The position numbers and the translations under genes are program-made. 64,000 nt of DNA from Tolypeutes matacus. Lineage: Eukaryota > Chordata > Mammalia > Cingulata > Chlamyphoridae. Position 1 is the stretch's first letter. The number at the start of each line of letters is the position of its first letter. The notes under the pieces are model-generated. The model was not told where the DNA came from and did no database searches. It saw nothing but the letters and a program-made list of their open reading frames with translations. The stretch spans positions 6,319,759 to 6,383,758 of the forward strand of contig JAKSZT010053881.1 of the NCBI GenBank assembly GCA_026826555.1. The letters are read 5' to 3'. Positions 25,338-37,334 of the stretch are shown here, one piece after another.

Positions 25338-25900
25338 TTAATAATTATTTTTTTTATTTCCAAAGAAGCTTTAGATTACATAAATGTTATATAAAAAATA
25401 TAAGGAATTCCCATATGTCCTACTCCCTCCCCGCTCCCACACTTTCCCATGCTAACAATATCCTTCATTAGTGTGATACATTTGTTACAATTGATAAACT
25501 CATATTGAAGAATTGCTACTAACTGTGGACTACAGTTTACATTATAGATTACACTTTGTTCCACACAATATTGTAAGTTATGACAAAATATACAATGGCC
25601 TGTATCTGTCACTGCAATGTTATGTAGGACAATCCAATATCCCAAAAATGCCCCCATATTACACCTATTCTTCCCTCTCCCATCCCTCAGAACCTCTAGT
25701 GGCCACTGTTCACAGTTGCAGACACTCTCTGTTCCTTGGGATGGGTGTCGTCCATCATTATCTTCTTGTTAGTTACCCTGGGTAAGTCCAATGAACTGGA
25801 GAGTAGGTGGTGCAACTGTGCTGAAATTCAGGGCTTAACTAGCACATGGATGGACCACATATTTAAGTCTCTGGGACACATATTTATGAAGTATAGTGTT
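25338..25900 (-). repeat. Copy of the 2.1-kb repeat family (3' quarter)
   Basis: Read on the minus strand it runs from a middle part of the family (GGTAACTAACAAGAAGATAA region) to the tail at 25338-25360. Landmarks ACTCATATTGAAGAATTGC and CATTATAGATTACACTTTG correspond to those at 30395-30440. It shares outer target duplications with the adjoining SINE, and a C10 tract (25901-25910) separates the two. Confidence 0.8.
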
Positions 25901-25910
25901 CCCCCCCCCC

Positions 25911-26375
25911 TTTTTTTTTTTACGATTTTTAAATTTTATTTATTTCTCCCCACCCCCACCATTGTTTTTGTGCTCACTGTCTGCTCTCTGTGTCCATTTG
26001 CTGTGTGTTCTTCTCTGTCTGCTTGTCTTCTCTTTAGGCAGCACTGGGAACCAATCCTGGGACCTTCCAGAGTAGGAGAGCGATGCTCAATCTCTTGCGC
26101 CACCTCAGCTCCCTGGTCTGCTGTGTCTCTTATTGTCTCTCCTCTGTGTCTCTTTTTGTTGCATCATCTTGCTGCACTAGCTTTCCGCTTGGGCCAGCAC
26201 TCCGTGCAGGCCAGCACTCCTGCATGGGCAAGCACTCCTGTGTAGGCCAGCATTTAGCATGGGCCAGCATTCCACGTGGGCTAGCTTGCTTTCAGCAGGA
26301 GACCCTGGGAATCTAATCCTGGACCTCCTATATGGTAGATGGTAGCCCAATTGCTTAAGCTACATCTGCTTCTCT
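25911..26375 (-). mobile_element. Long dimeric tRNA-derived SINE (DAS type)
   Basis: On the minus strand the head (GGAGCAGATGTAGCTTAAGC) is followed by box B-like TTAGATTCCC, a run of six ~17-bp units with CCAGCACTCC-like cores (about 26190-26285), a second tRNA-like part (GGCGCAAGAGATTGAGCATC, box B GGATTGGTTCCC) and an A-tail at 25921-25911. Two tRNA-like modules in one element mark the longer DAS form, also seen at 59840-60203. Confidence 0.85.
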
Positions 26376-26457
26376 CTTCATTTTTGAAGAACAGCTTTGC
26401 TGAATACAGAATTCTTGGCTGGCAGTTTTTCTCTTTCAATATCTTAAATACATCATA

Positions 26458-26979
26458 CTACTTTCTTCTCTCCTCCATGGTTTCTGATGAGAGGTCAGCA
26501 CTTAATTTTATCAAGTTTCCCTTGTATATAATGCTTTTCTTTTCTTTTGCTGCTTTTAAAATCTTCTCATTATCTCGGATATTTGCCATTCTGAATAGTA
26601 GGTGTCTCAGGGTAGGTCTATTCATGTTTATTCTATTTGGGGTGCGCTGTCCTTCTTGGATATTGGTATTTATGTCTTCCATAAGGGTAGGGAAGTTTTC
26701 AGTCATTATTTCCTCAAATATTCTTTCTGTCCCTTTTCCATTTTCTTCTTGTGGGACACCAATAATGCACATGGTTTTGTGTTTCATGTTGTCATTCAAT
26801 TCCCTCAGAACTTGTCCCATTTTTTCCATTCTCTTCTCTTTCTGTTCTCTTGTCTTTTCCAGTTCAGAAATCTTCAAAATCACTAATTCTGTCTTCAAGC
26901 AATTCAATCTGCTCTTATGTGCCTCTAATGTATTTTTAATCTCATCCATCATGTCTTCCATTCCCATAAGGTCTTTCAC
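26458..26979 (-). pseudogene. L1 ORF1 remnant, 173-residue open frame
   Basis: The frame holds the end of the coiled coil (DMMDEIKNTLEAHKSRLNCL, EKTREQKEKRMEKMGQVLRE) and the start of the RNA-binding domain (MKHKTMCIIGVPQEE, ERIFEEIMTENFPTLMEDIN) and reaches TMEERRK. It covers residues equal to about the middle half of ORF1p and is shifted or stopped beyond. It is the best-preserved ORF1 in the window. Confidence 0.82.
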
Positions 26980-28244
26980 TTTTCTTTGAAGACTTTCAAG
27001 TTGTTCTTTATGCTTGCCCAGTATCTTCTTAAAATCCTTTATCTCTTTAAATATAATTTATTTCAATTATTTAAATTGACATAAGGAGAGGTGTGTGATT
27101 ATCTTTGATTAATTGTCTTAAATCCTGAATCTCTTCAGGATATTTGGTTTCTTCTATTGGCTGGGCCACTTCTTCCTGTTTCCTAGTATGGCTTGTAATT
27201 TTTCGCTGATGTCTAGGCATCTATGTTGGTGAATTTACTCTAATGACCAATTTCTCTCTCTTGCTTGTTGTTATTAATTTTTTTTCACAGCTCTTCTTTG
27301 AAATTTGGTTCAACTTATGCTAAGTTTATAAAATTGCCCAGCTTAAGTTATCAAAATCATGCTAGGGACTCACTAATGTAGTGCAGACTTCGTCCCAGGG
27401 GTGGGGCAAAGAGAGCTCTAAAAGTAGTTTTTGTCCATGTAATTTCCAGACTGGCCAGCAGATGGCACATCTTTCCACAGAAGTGTATCTCTCGGTTTTC
27501 CTTCGTTTTCCTCTGGCCAGAGCAGAGATTCAAAGTAGGCTCTACTGGCTGAATTCACTGAAGAAAAGCCCCCCAACTTCTCTTCCCTTTTCCCTTGTAA
27601 CAGCTGACAGGGAGAAATTTTCAGGATTTTCCATACATAGGATCATGTCATCTGCCAATAACGAACACTTTACTTCTTCTTTTCCAATTTGGGTGCTATT
27701 TATTTCTTTTTCTTGCCTAATTTCTCTGGCTAGAACTCCAATACTATGTTGAGTAACAGTGATGACGTGGACATCTTTGTCTTATTCCTTATCTTAGAGG
27801 GAAATCTTTTAGACTCATAGCATTGATTATGATTTTGCCCATGGGTTTTTCATATATTCCTTTTATCATGTTGAAGGTTTCATTCTATTTCTAGTCTTCT
27901 ATGTGTTTTTATTAAGAAGGGGTGTTAAATTTGTCAAATGCCTTTCTGTATCAATTGGATGATCATGTAGTTTTTCTCTTTATTCTGTTAATATGTTGTA
28001 TAACATTAATTTATTTTCTTATGTTGAGCTACCTTTGCATACCTAGAATAGGTCCCACTTGATCATGGTGCATAGTTCTTGTAGTGTGCTCTTGTATTTG
28101 GAATGCTAGTATTTTGTTGAGGATTTCTGCCTCTTAATTCATAAGTGATATTGATATGTAATTTTTTTTTCTTGTGATATATTTACCTAGGTTTGGTATT
28201 AGGGTGATATTGGTCTTGTAGGATGAATTAGGGTGTATTCCCTC

Positions 28245-31017
28245 TATGACTGTTCAAAGGTGGCTGGATCCCAGATGATCATTTTCTTAAGGCTAATCCA
28301 TTCCTGGGGATATAAAACCTATTACAGAGGACCTTTTGAGTAGATTCAGTTAGGGACTTTCCGTTTGACTAAATCACTTCAGTAAGGCATGACCTAAGGT
28401 CGGTCTTAATCGTCTTACTAGAATCCTTTATAAATGGAGGAATAAAAGCCTCATATATAATGTGGGTCTCCACCCATTGATATAACACATTATGGCAAGA
28501 TGAACACTCACACTCCCTAGAAGCCTGCCCCAGGTGCACCCTGTCCTGAATGCCCCCCACATCCAACACTCCAAACCAGCAACCCTCACTTGCCATATTG
28601 CAAAAAGAGCATTCCTAGCATTGTAGTTTCAACCATGTACCTGCCAATCCCCAGTGTTCACCTGCTCCCTCCCCCAACCCTCCTCCCAGTTCTGTGGACA
28701 GTCCAACCCACTTTCCCCACTCCACTCCCCTGACAAACCAGCACTGCCCAACCTAGAAGTATCTATACACCACTGTCATGCCCCTCCACTGTACAACTAC
28801 ACACTTCCACCTTGTCATATATTTTTCCAACATGGGCATTGGCTCACAACTTTCTTTTCTCTTTCTACTTCCTATAAACTTATCTTCCAGGCTCTAGCTC
28901 TGTGAGTCTGCTCAATTTGTTTAATTTATATCAGTGTGGCTATTTTATTGGCTTCATTTTCTAAGAAATTTGGATCACAGAAGGGTTACAACTGTGGCAG
29001 GGGAGGATCATTGGTGTGGGGTGTCAGTGATGGGTATACATGGGAGGAAGCTCACCTGGGCATACATATAATGCATATAAATATGTTCAGGTGTTCATGG
29101 GACATTGTCATGGTGGGTGAAGTTTCACAAAATAACTGGAGGAATATCAAATTCCCATCCTGGGTATCTCTGTCACATTCTCTAATAGATCAGCAAGAAT
29201 CCCTCGAGTACAGGGGCAATGACTAGTAAAGGAGGATGATCCATTGATGGGCCCTTCATATAGATGACTGTGCTTATGAACCTTTACTCTTGAAATTGCA
29301 ACTTAGCCTAGTATTATAGAGTGCCTAAGAGTTGCCTCCTGGGAACCTTGTTGCTCCAATGTGGCCTATCTCTAAGCCAAACTCTGCATATAAATACATT
29401 ACCTTCCCCCCAGTGTGGGACATGACTCCTGGGAATGAGCCTCCCTGGCACGGAGGGATTACTACCAAGCACTAACTAACAATGCAACTGGGAAAAGACC
29501 TTGGCCAAAAGGGGGAAAAAGTAAAGACAAATGAGTTTATTTGGCTAAGAGACTTCAAAGTGAGTTGAGAGGTCATCCCAGAGACTACACTTATGCACAT
29601 CTCAGTAGGATCTCTTTGACTGCCAAAGTAGATACTACCCCAAATAGTGGGGCTCTTGAGGACTCTGGTGACATCCAGACACTATAGTCAGGGTAGGTAA
29701 CTCTGGAGTTTGGTGCCTTGCCAGTGGGCCCTACTTTGGAATTTATGCTCCCCAGAGTGACAAAGTTGGACTCAGTTGTGTTTTCCCTACACATGGCTCT
29801 TATGTCCTTCTATTTGAACCTATAATTAGTATTAAAGTTGGTAGGTGTATGTACAAGAGACTTAAATCTTTGGACTCTCCATGTGCCATCTGGGCCCTGA
29901 ATTTCAACGGAGTTGCAACACCTACTTTCTAGTTCTTTGGTCTCACCCAGGACAACCTAGCATGGAGTTGATGATGGACAACTACCATACCAAGGAACCA
30001 AGAGAATCTACAACTGCAAGCAAGAGTGTCCCATCCAACAGCCCTATGGGATCACAGCCCCTTTTCAATTAGAAGTGAAGTGAACATCACTATCCCAGAA
30101 TCCTCAGGATTGGGGAATGAACTATGGACTAAAGTAGACTTACTGGTATTCTACTATATTCTTACTGTGATTCTAGCAATGGAAGAAACTATATCATTGA
30201 TGTGGAGGCAGTGGCCACTGGAGGTTCTGAGGGCAGGGAGAAGAAAAATAGGTGTAATACAGGGGCATTTTTGGGACTTGGGAATTGTCCTGAATGACAT
30301 TGCAATGACAGATACAAGCTCTTATAAATCTTGTCATAACCTACAGAATTGTGTGGGAGAGAGTGTAAACTACAATGTAAACTTTAATCCACACTTAGTG
30401 GCAATGCTCCAAAATGTGTTCATCAATTGTAATGAATGTACTTCACTAATAAAGGATGTTGTTAATGTGGGAAAATGTGGGAGGTATGGGGAGCAGGGCA
30501 TAGAGAATCCTCTATATTTTTTATGTGACATCTGTATAATCCAACTATCTTTTAAAACAAAACAAAACAAAACAAAACAAAAACCTCACACATAGAGAAG
30601 AAAGCTTCAGTAACGGACAGAACCTTCCAGAAGTTGAAATCAATGAACCCAGGAGACAGAAAAGCCACAAATGGAGCAACCCAAAGCAAAACTAGTAACA
30701 AGGCCCAGAGAAGGGAGAGATGCGCTAACACCAACATTATGACCTGCCGTGTGACTGATCACCCACAGCTGAGCTAGAGGAGAAAGTGAAACTGGAGGAG
30801 AAGGCAGAGACCAGCAGAGCCACCACTGTGCCTTGCCATGTGGCAGGAGTTCAAGATCTCCAGCAGACATCTTCATGGAGAGAGTTTCACCTTATGCCTC
30901 AATTTGGACATTTTTCCTAGCCTCAGAACTGTAAGCTTTCAACCTAATAAATTCCCATTATAAAAGCCAACCCATTTCTGGTATATTGCTTCCAGCAGCT
31001 TTTAGCAACCTAAAACA
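28245..31017 (+). repeat. MaLR-like solo LTR, split by a 2.1-kb repeat
   Basis: The LTR starts TATGACTGTTCAAAGG and ends CAACCTAAAACA. Perfect 5-bp target duplications CCCTC lie at 28240-28244 and 31018-31022, as expected for ERVL/MaLR integrations. The halves (28245-28457 and 30584-31017) together give about 650 bp. A CCTAATAAAT polyadenylation-like site lies near 30940. The host is the old L1. Confidence 0.88.
28458..30583 (+). repeat. Longest copy of the 2.1-kb interspersed repeat family
   Basis: This 2126-bp insertion in the LTR is flanked by imperfect 9-bp repeats (CCTCATATA at 28449-28457 and CCTCACACA at 30584-30592) and ends in an A-rich (CAAAA)n tail. It has no LTRs and no long reading frame. 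Landmarks shared with the other copies are GGCTATTTTATTGGCTTCAT (28937), TTGAAATTGCAACTTAGCCT (29292), GTGGGACATGACTCCTGGGA (29418), TTGCCAGTGGGCCCTACTTT (29717) and GGGCATAGAGAATCC (30497). The 3' end resembles L1 3' UTRs here, so L1-driven mobilisation is likely. I do not know the family name. Confidence 0.8.
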
Positions 31018-31197
31018 CCCTCCTCAAGTTTTCTGGAAGAATTTGAGCAGGGTTAGTGTTAATTCTTCATGGAATGTTTGATAAATTTCCCCTGTGAAGC
31101 CATCTGCTGCTGAGCCTTTCTTTGTTGGAAGGTTTTTAAATTTCTGATTCAATCTCTTTACTAATTATTAGCTTGCTGGAATCTTTTATTTCTTCTT

Positions 31198-31290
31198 CTT
31201 CTTTTTTTTAAGGAGGTACCAGGGATTGGACCCAGGACCTCAAACATAGGAAGCAGGTGCTCAACCACTGAACTATATCCACTCCCCTTC
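31198..31290 (-). mobile_element. Short tRNA-derived SINE with target duplication
   Basis: On the minus strand it begins GGGGAGTGGATATAGTTCAG, has box B-like GGGTCCAATCCC and a short A-rich tail. The direct repeat TATTTCTTCTT flanks it (31187-31197 and 31291-31301). It lies in ORF2 of the old L1. Confidence 0.88.
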
Positions 31291-32243
31291 TATTTCTTCT
31301 TGAGTTAATGTAGGTAGTTTGTGTGTTTCTAGGGGTTTGTCCATTTCAGCTAGGTTATCTAAATTGTTGGCATGCAGTTGTTTATAATCTCCTCTTATAG
31401 TCCTTTTACTTTATTGGGGTAAGTAGTTATATCCCCCTTTTCATTTCTGATTTTAGATATTTCTGTCCTCTATTTTTTTCTTTGTCAGTGTAGCTACAAT
31501 TTTGTCAATTTTATTGATCTTTTCAAAGAATCAACTTTTGGTTTTGTTGATTTCATTGTTTTTTTAATTCTCTATATCATTTATCTCTGCTCTAATCTTT
31601 TTTTCCTTCCTTCTTCTCACTTTGGGTTGTTTGCTCTTTTTCTCATTCCTGCAGTTTTGAGGCAAGATCTCTGATGTGAAATCTTTCTTCTTGTTTAATG
31701 TAAGCATTTAGAGCTACACAGTTCTCTCTCAGCACTGCCTTGGCTCCATCCATAAGTTTTGATATGTTCTATTTTCATTTACTCACGATATTTCCCAATT
31801 TTGCTTGTGGCTTACTCTTAAACCCATTGGTTGTTTAAGAGTGCATTGTTTAATTACCACATATTTGTAAGTTTTCCATTTCTCCCCCTGATATTGATTT
31901 CTAATTCATTCCCTTGTGGTCAGAGAAGATACATTGTGCTATTTCAATATTTTTTAATTTATTGAGACTTGTTTTGTGGCCTAACATATGGTCTATACTG
32001 TAAAATGATCCATGAGCACTCAAGAAGGATGTGTATTCTATTGTGTGAAGTATTCTATATACATCTCTTAGGTCTGGTTGTTGTTCATGTCTTCTATATC
32101 CTTCATTGTCTTCTGTTTAGATGGTCTCTCCATGATTGAAAGTGGTGTACTAAATTCTCCTACTATTAATTTATAACTGCCTATTTCTTCCTTCAAATTT
32201 GCCAATATTTGCTTCATATATTTGGGGGGTCTGCTGTTAGGTG

Positions 32244-32279
32244 CATATATATATATATATATTTATTTATTTATTTATC
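32244..32279. repeat. (AT)n/(TTTA)n microsatellite
   Basis: An AT run of about nine units is followed by about four TTTA units, inside ORF2 of the old L1. Confidence 0.9.
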
Positions 32280-32969
32280 AGTATGTAATGACTGCTTTTG
32301 TACCTCATAATCATATTTGAGTTAAAAACTATCTGATATTAGTATTGCTAACCTCTTTTGTTTACAACTTGCATGGTACATTTTCTCCTATCCTTTCACT
32401 TTCAACCTACTCGTATCTTGAATATAAGTGAATCTGTTGTAAACAGCATATAGTTGGGGCATATTTTTTATCCATTCTCTATCTTTTGACTAGAGAGTTT
32501 AATCCATTTACATTTAAAATAACTACTGAGATCACAGGGGTTTTTTCCTGCCATTTTGGTATTTAGTATTTGTAAGTCCTATACTATTTCTGTCCTTCAA
32601 CATGTCATTTAATGCCTACTTTTGTATTTATTTGATATTTTGTGTTGTACCTTATTGAGTCCTTTCCCATTTTTTCTGGATATATTTTTCATATATTTTC
32701 TTTGTGGTTATGATGAGTTTAAAATTTAACACCCTAAATCTATAAAAATTATATTTTATTAGATATCAACTTGACTTCAATAACATACTTATACACTGTT
32801 CCTGTACCTCTACATCCCGCTATGTTTTTTGCACTTGTTGCAAATTATATTTTGTATATTATATGTCCAAAACCATAGATTATCATTACTTTTATGAATT
32901 TGCATTTTAGCATCTGTAAGAAGTAGGAAGTGGAGTTACATACTAAAAAGTACAATTGTAGTGGCATTT

Positions 32970-33830
32970 TCAGTTACCCATATGGTTACCTTTACTCGAG
33001 GTCTCTATTTCTTTGTGCTCTTTGAACCACTGTCTAGTGTCCTTTCCTTTCCGTCTGAAGAACCCCATTTCACATTGCTCATAGGACAGGTCCAGTGGTA
33101 ATGAACTTCCCCCGATTTTTTTTCTTTTATCTAGTAATGTCTTAATCTTTCCCTCATTTTTGAAAGAAAGTCTCACCAGATATAAAACTGTTGGTTGGCA
33201 ATTGTTTTCTCTCAGCAGTTTCAGTATTTCAACCCACTGCCTTCTTGCCTCCATGGTTTCTGATGAGAAATTAGCACTTTATCTAATTGGTATTCCCTTG
33301 AATACCAAGACACATTGCTTTTGTCTTGCAGCTTTCAGAACTCTCCCCTGATCCTTTGCATATGGCAGTTTGATCAATATGTGATGGGATGCATTTTTCT
33401 TCAGGTTTATCCTGTTTGGTGTTCTCAGGAATCCTTGGATGTGCATACTCATGTCTTTTGCTAAGTTTGGGATGTTCTCTGTCATTATTTCTTTGAATAT
33501 TCCTTCTGCCCCCTTTTCTCTTTCTTTTATTTTGGGACTCTTATAATGCATATATTGGTAGGCTGATGGTGTCCCACAGGTCTCTTGGGCTATTTTGCTT
33601 TTTATAATTCTTTTTTCTTTCTGCTTCTTGGCCTTAGTCATTTCAATTGTCTTGTCTTTGAGATCACTGCCTCTTCCTTCTACCATCTCCAATCTGCTGT
33701 TGAAACCCTCCTTGGAATTTTTCATTTCAGTTATTATGTACTTCAACTCCAATTTGGTTTGGGTCCTTTTAAAAATATCTATCTCTATTAAGATTCTCAT
33801 ATTGCTCATTCATTGTTTTCCTGGTATCCT
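32970..33830 (-). pseudogene. L1 ORF1 remnant of the old L1
   Basis: Two frames on the minus strand form the ORF1p residue. The first (33809-33279) has the coiled coil and IKEREKGAEGIFKEIMTEN; the second (33254-32970) has MEARRQWVEILKLLRENNCQ and LARYLSFKNEG-like sequence of the C-terminal domain. They are in different frames, joined across a shift near 33270. Confidence 0.78.
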
Positions 33831-35197
33831 TTAATTCTTTCTCTGTATTTTCCTTCATCTCCTTGAGCATATTGACTGTTTTACTGATATCCTTTGGTTC
33901 TTTCTCTGTATTTTCCTTCATTTCCTTCTGCATATTGAAGTTTTTTTTTAAGTCTTTGTCCAGTAGATTAACAGTCTGATCTTCATTGATATTTTCTGGA
34001 TGTTTATCCTATTCATTTGGATGAAACATTATTTCCTATTTCTTTGTCTTCTAATCTTTTGTTGCACACTGTATGCTTTTAAATATTAAAATCTTAACTC
34101 AAGGATTTATTCCTTGAGTTGTCTGTTTCTTGAGTTTGTATCTAGATAGTGATATGACAGAGATTTTCTTGAGTATCACAAACTAATAAATCCAAGCAAA
34201 CCTAAGCAAAGAGCACCTTTCACAGTCTTTGCAAATTGGCTTTGAGTTGACATGCAGAATTCAGTCCCCCTATCAAGAAGGTTAACTCAAAGTAAATGCA
34301 AAGTATGGGGTTCCCTGTCTTTATGGGCTTGTGTCTTATTTTGGGCTTGTGCTTGTTAGTAGCCTTAGGAGTTCCCTTGTTTACAGGATTTTGAATGCCC
34401 CTTCTACCCAGGAAACAGACCTTCTCCCTCTCTCAGGTGTTCCTTCCCAGGACATAAAGCAAGTAAGCCTTTGGCCCAAGTCTCTTCTTACTTTGCTTTC
34501 ATTGTCTCAAGCTGCTTTTGCCTGAAAGGCAAATTCTGGGAATGGGGCATGCCAGATAGGAGTTTCCCAAGTCATCTTTCCCAGCTGGAACAAGACCAGG
34601 GACCCTCAAAGGGAGTGCTTGTTGGTTCCAAACTGCTCTGAAAACGGGGTGCTTGAGGAACCAAGAAGGGCACCAGGAACTTTCCCCATTATCTTGTCTG
34701 AGCATCTGCCCAGCAAATGCAGCTCTTCAACTGTCCTCCACAACTCTGAGGAAGAATACTGTCTTTAAGTCTCCTCCTATGCTTTTTTCCAGAGCAGTTT
34801 GGAACAATGACCACACTCACATCTAGGTCCCCAGTGATCTGTAGTAGCTAATCTAAAGCAGTTATCAACTCTCAGACTGTATACCCCGGGATCTTGGGGA
34901 ACTGGGTCTTTTTGTCCCACTCTGACACCAGGAAGCTGTGTCAATACCTTACTGCTGCATACCATGAGGTTGGGGATGGGTAATTGTTGCCTTCATGGAG
35001 AGAGTGCAAATCACTTCTTTTATCACAGTGTACCAGCCTCTTCCCCTCTCTCTTACCTGTATGCTACACAATGTTCTACTGGGCTCTGAAGTTTCAAAAT
35101 AGTTATTTCACAGAGTTCCTGCTTGTTTAGTAGTTGTTCTGGTGGAGGGACTGATTCCCGGAGATTCTTACTCCACCATCTTCCCACAATCTTCTCC

Positions 35198-36290
35198 AAA
35201 TAAATGGATCTTAAGATTCAAACCCAAGTAGTCTTGTTGTAGAACCCACACTCTAAAGTACCTCATTATACTGCTTTTGTGTTTGCTGAGTGACTCACCC
35301 TCATTATAACTCCTTTTTAATAATATGATTATTATTAAAAATAATAAAATGTACAGAGGGGGTCTTAGGTTGTGTTTTCTCAGAAGCACACCCTGAGACA
35401 AGGATTTTAGAGCAAGGGATTTATTTGAAAATTGATGCCAAGAAGCATGGTAGGAGAGTGGGGAAGGAAAATGTGGAAGAGAAGAAAGCCACAAAATGGG
35501 ATTGTGTCAAGCAGTTTCTCTCTGTGGAACACCCTTGAGGTGCTCTAGAAAAGAACGTAACACCTGCATCCAAGTTCCCCGTCAGATGGCTGAGAAAGCT
35601 GGGGTGCTTTTATTCCAACCTCTTTACATCACTGGATAGGGCTGCTCCTGGGATCATGACCCCCTAGCACTTTTGGCCTTGCCCATATGGGAATCGAAAG
35701 AAACACTCAGATGGAAGGTCTCAGGTATTTGCAGTAAGATGCCATTGGAATGTGCAGGAAGAGTAAGTGCCAAGGGGATATAGGTGGGTGGAAGGTAAAT
35801 ATTTTCTTATGTGCAAACCTTGCTCTTCCCTACCTTCCTCCTCTCTTTCTTTCCTGAGAACAGTATGGAAAGTGTTCCAAGGGTCCTGGGCAATCCTCAA
35901 GGAATGAGGGAGTATTTACTTAATCAGAAGGTACCTGGTGTGCAGGGTAGATAATGCTGCTGGTAGAAACTCTGCTCTATGAGGAGTGAGGGATGGAATT
36001 GTTTTGTACAAAGCCCCTTCAAACATGCACCAAGAGGTTTCATACACATTCCTGAGAACATTCCTGGTTTGGATCCATGCCTTCTTTGTTCTCCTCCTAT
36101 ATAATCCCCATGTAACCTGCTGCACATTGCAGCTTGGAGTTCAGCTGCCACCCTGGTCCACATTTCCTGTACATAAGCTTCCCTAAATACACATTTGTAT
36201 GATTCCTTCCTGTCATTCCAAGGCATTGTTTGTGCTCCTGATCAAGGGCGGCAACACTCTGGGACCAGAAGCTGTGTTTCTACAGCAGCA
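35198..36290. other. Unassigned stretch, no gene seen
   Basis: The segment 35370-35800 and the segment 35930-36260 have the moderate GC and TATA or AATACA-like sites of old LTRs (TATATAATCCCC at 36096), and the second ends ...GGCGGCAACA. I could not match either to another copy here. No exon was recognised. Confidence 0.3.
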
Positions 36291-37330
36291 TAATTGGACA
36301 CCGAGAAATCAACAGGTGGGTCCGGAAAGGGAGGCTCTGCAGGGGAAAGTCCAGAATGGCTCACATCCTCTATGTCGGGGGCTATGGCGTGGGTTTTAGA
36401 CACTTGGGAACCAGTGTGTGAGTTATGGAGATGCCCTGAGAACACGAAAAAGCCTGACAAAGGTCTTAAAAACTCTTGGTGTGAGAAAGAAAATCAGAGC
36501 ATCAGAAAGCAGCAGCAGCAGTCAGATGGCCACTGCAGATGGCATTCCAGGCATCTACTGACCACAACTCATGGAGGAGGCAAAATTCAGCCAATTAGAA
36601 AACGAGTTGGGTTGAGAAAACGACGTGAAAGTAGCATGTGCCCACAAAGATAAAAACCTTTGCCTACCGGGTGGCTCGGCTGAAAGGCCCTGGCTTATCT
36701 CAACTGCTAGTATGAACCCTCAGTTCCAAACCACAGTGGGACTCATGAAAGTGGAATCCCTGTGAAAGTGGTACATTGAATGAAGAGGGGGGTGAAGTAG
36801 ATTAGGAAGAAAAAAATAGCAGTACCCCTGCAGGCTAGGCTTCTTATGACAACAAAGATGAAGACTAAGACTCCTTTGCATGGATCCAGAAAAAGAAATC
36901 CCAGCCACCCACCATATGACTGTCTAAGAAAGTAGAACTAGGGGCAAAGTTTCCCCAAAAGGTAAAAAAAAAATTAGTTTCTGGTTGGTTACTGCACCTG
37001 TAGGATCAAGGGGCTGAGGGTATAGTCCTCCTGGGCAGTAAATTGTCTAAACTGGTCAGTGTTACCATGCATATCGCCCACCACTGTGCTTCTGTGCAGC
37101 CATTTACAGTCAGGGGATGCAGTCTCTTTTAATTTGGTTACTTTAGGCTTGCCGCAGGCATGGCCCAATCAAGAAGAAATACTGGGAGGGCCACTGATTC
37201 GCTGGGCACCCATCAAAGTGTTACAGGATATAATAAGAGAATTGGAAATGAAACATGCTATTTATGCTAAGCACTTTCGGCATGACAGTGAATTATTTAC
37301 CATGGGCAGGCTTCATCAAAATTAAAAAAA
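36291..37330 (+). other. Two unrecognised open frames, possibly retroviral
   Basis: Frames at 36294-36653 (119 residues, Gly/Lys-rich) and 37059-37325 (88 residues, with GGPLIRWAPIKVLQDIIREL) are the only plus-strand frames here without an obvious L1 origin. Placement next to a pol relic suggests an endogenous retrovirus, but the pol lies on the other strand. No motif identifies them. Confidence 0.2.
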
Positions 37331-37334
37331 ATAC

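Larger units (their letters stand above)
20691..27600 (-). mobile_element. Long, near full-length L1 on the minus strand
   Basis: In sense orientation it runs from a 5' UTR near 27600-27050 through ORF1 (about 26990-26390), ORF2 (about 25320 down to 21400) and a 3' UTR to the tail at 20691-20710. Markers include the ORF1 frame at 26979-26458 (MKDLMGMEDMMDEIKNTLEA start) and ORF2 CCCATTGAGCTGGCTGCC near 22013. A 1.04-kb composite insert (25338-26375) sits near the ORF1/ORF2 boundary. The two reading frames carry many stops, so it is inactive. The exact 5' end is uncertain. Confidence 0.83.
27601..35197 (-). mobile_element. 5' piece of the old L1 (joins 17856-18215)
   Basis: In sense orientation the L1 starts at about 35197 (GAAGATTGTGGGAAGATGGT), has ORF1 remnants at about 33830-32970 and ORF2 remnants from about 32600 to 27600 (AGGATCATGTCATCTGCCAA at 27642). 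It is more diverged than the L1s to its left. Inserted in it are an LTR with a nested repeat (28245-31017) and a tRNA-SINE (31198-31290). Confidence 0.8.

Noticed and set aside
26339..26989. 216-residue plus-strand frame
   Set aside because: It is the antisense shadow of the L1 ORF1 remnant on the minus strand.
30026..30595. 189-residue plus-strand frame in the 2.1-kb repeat
   Set aside because: The same region in the copies at 46325 and 48256 is not open, and no known domain was seen.
35935..36257. A possible plus-strand LTR with TATA and end GGCGGCAACA
   Set aside because: No second LTR, target duplication or primer-binding site could be confirmed, so it is not listed as an LTR.
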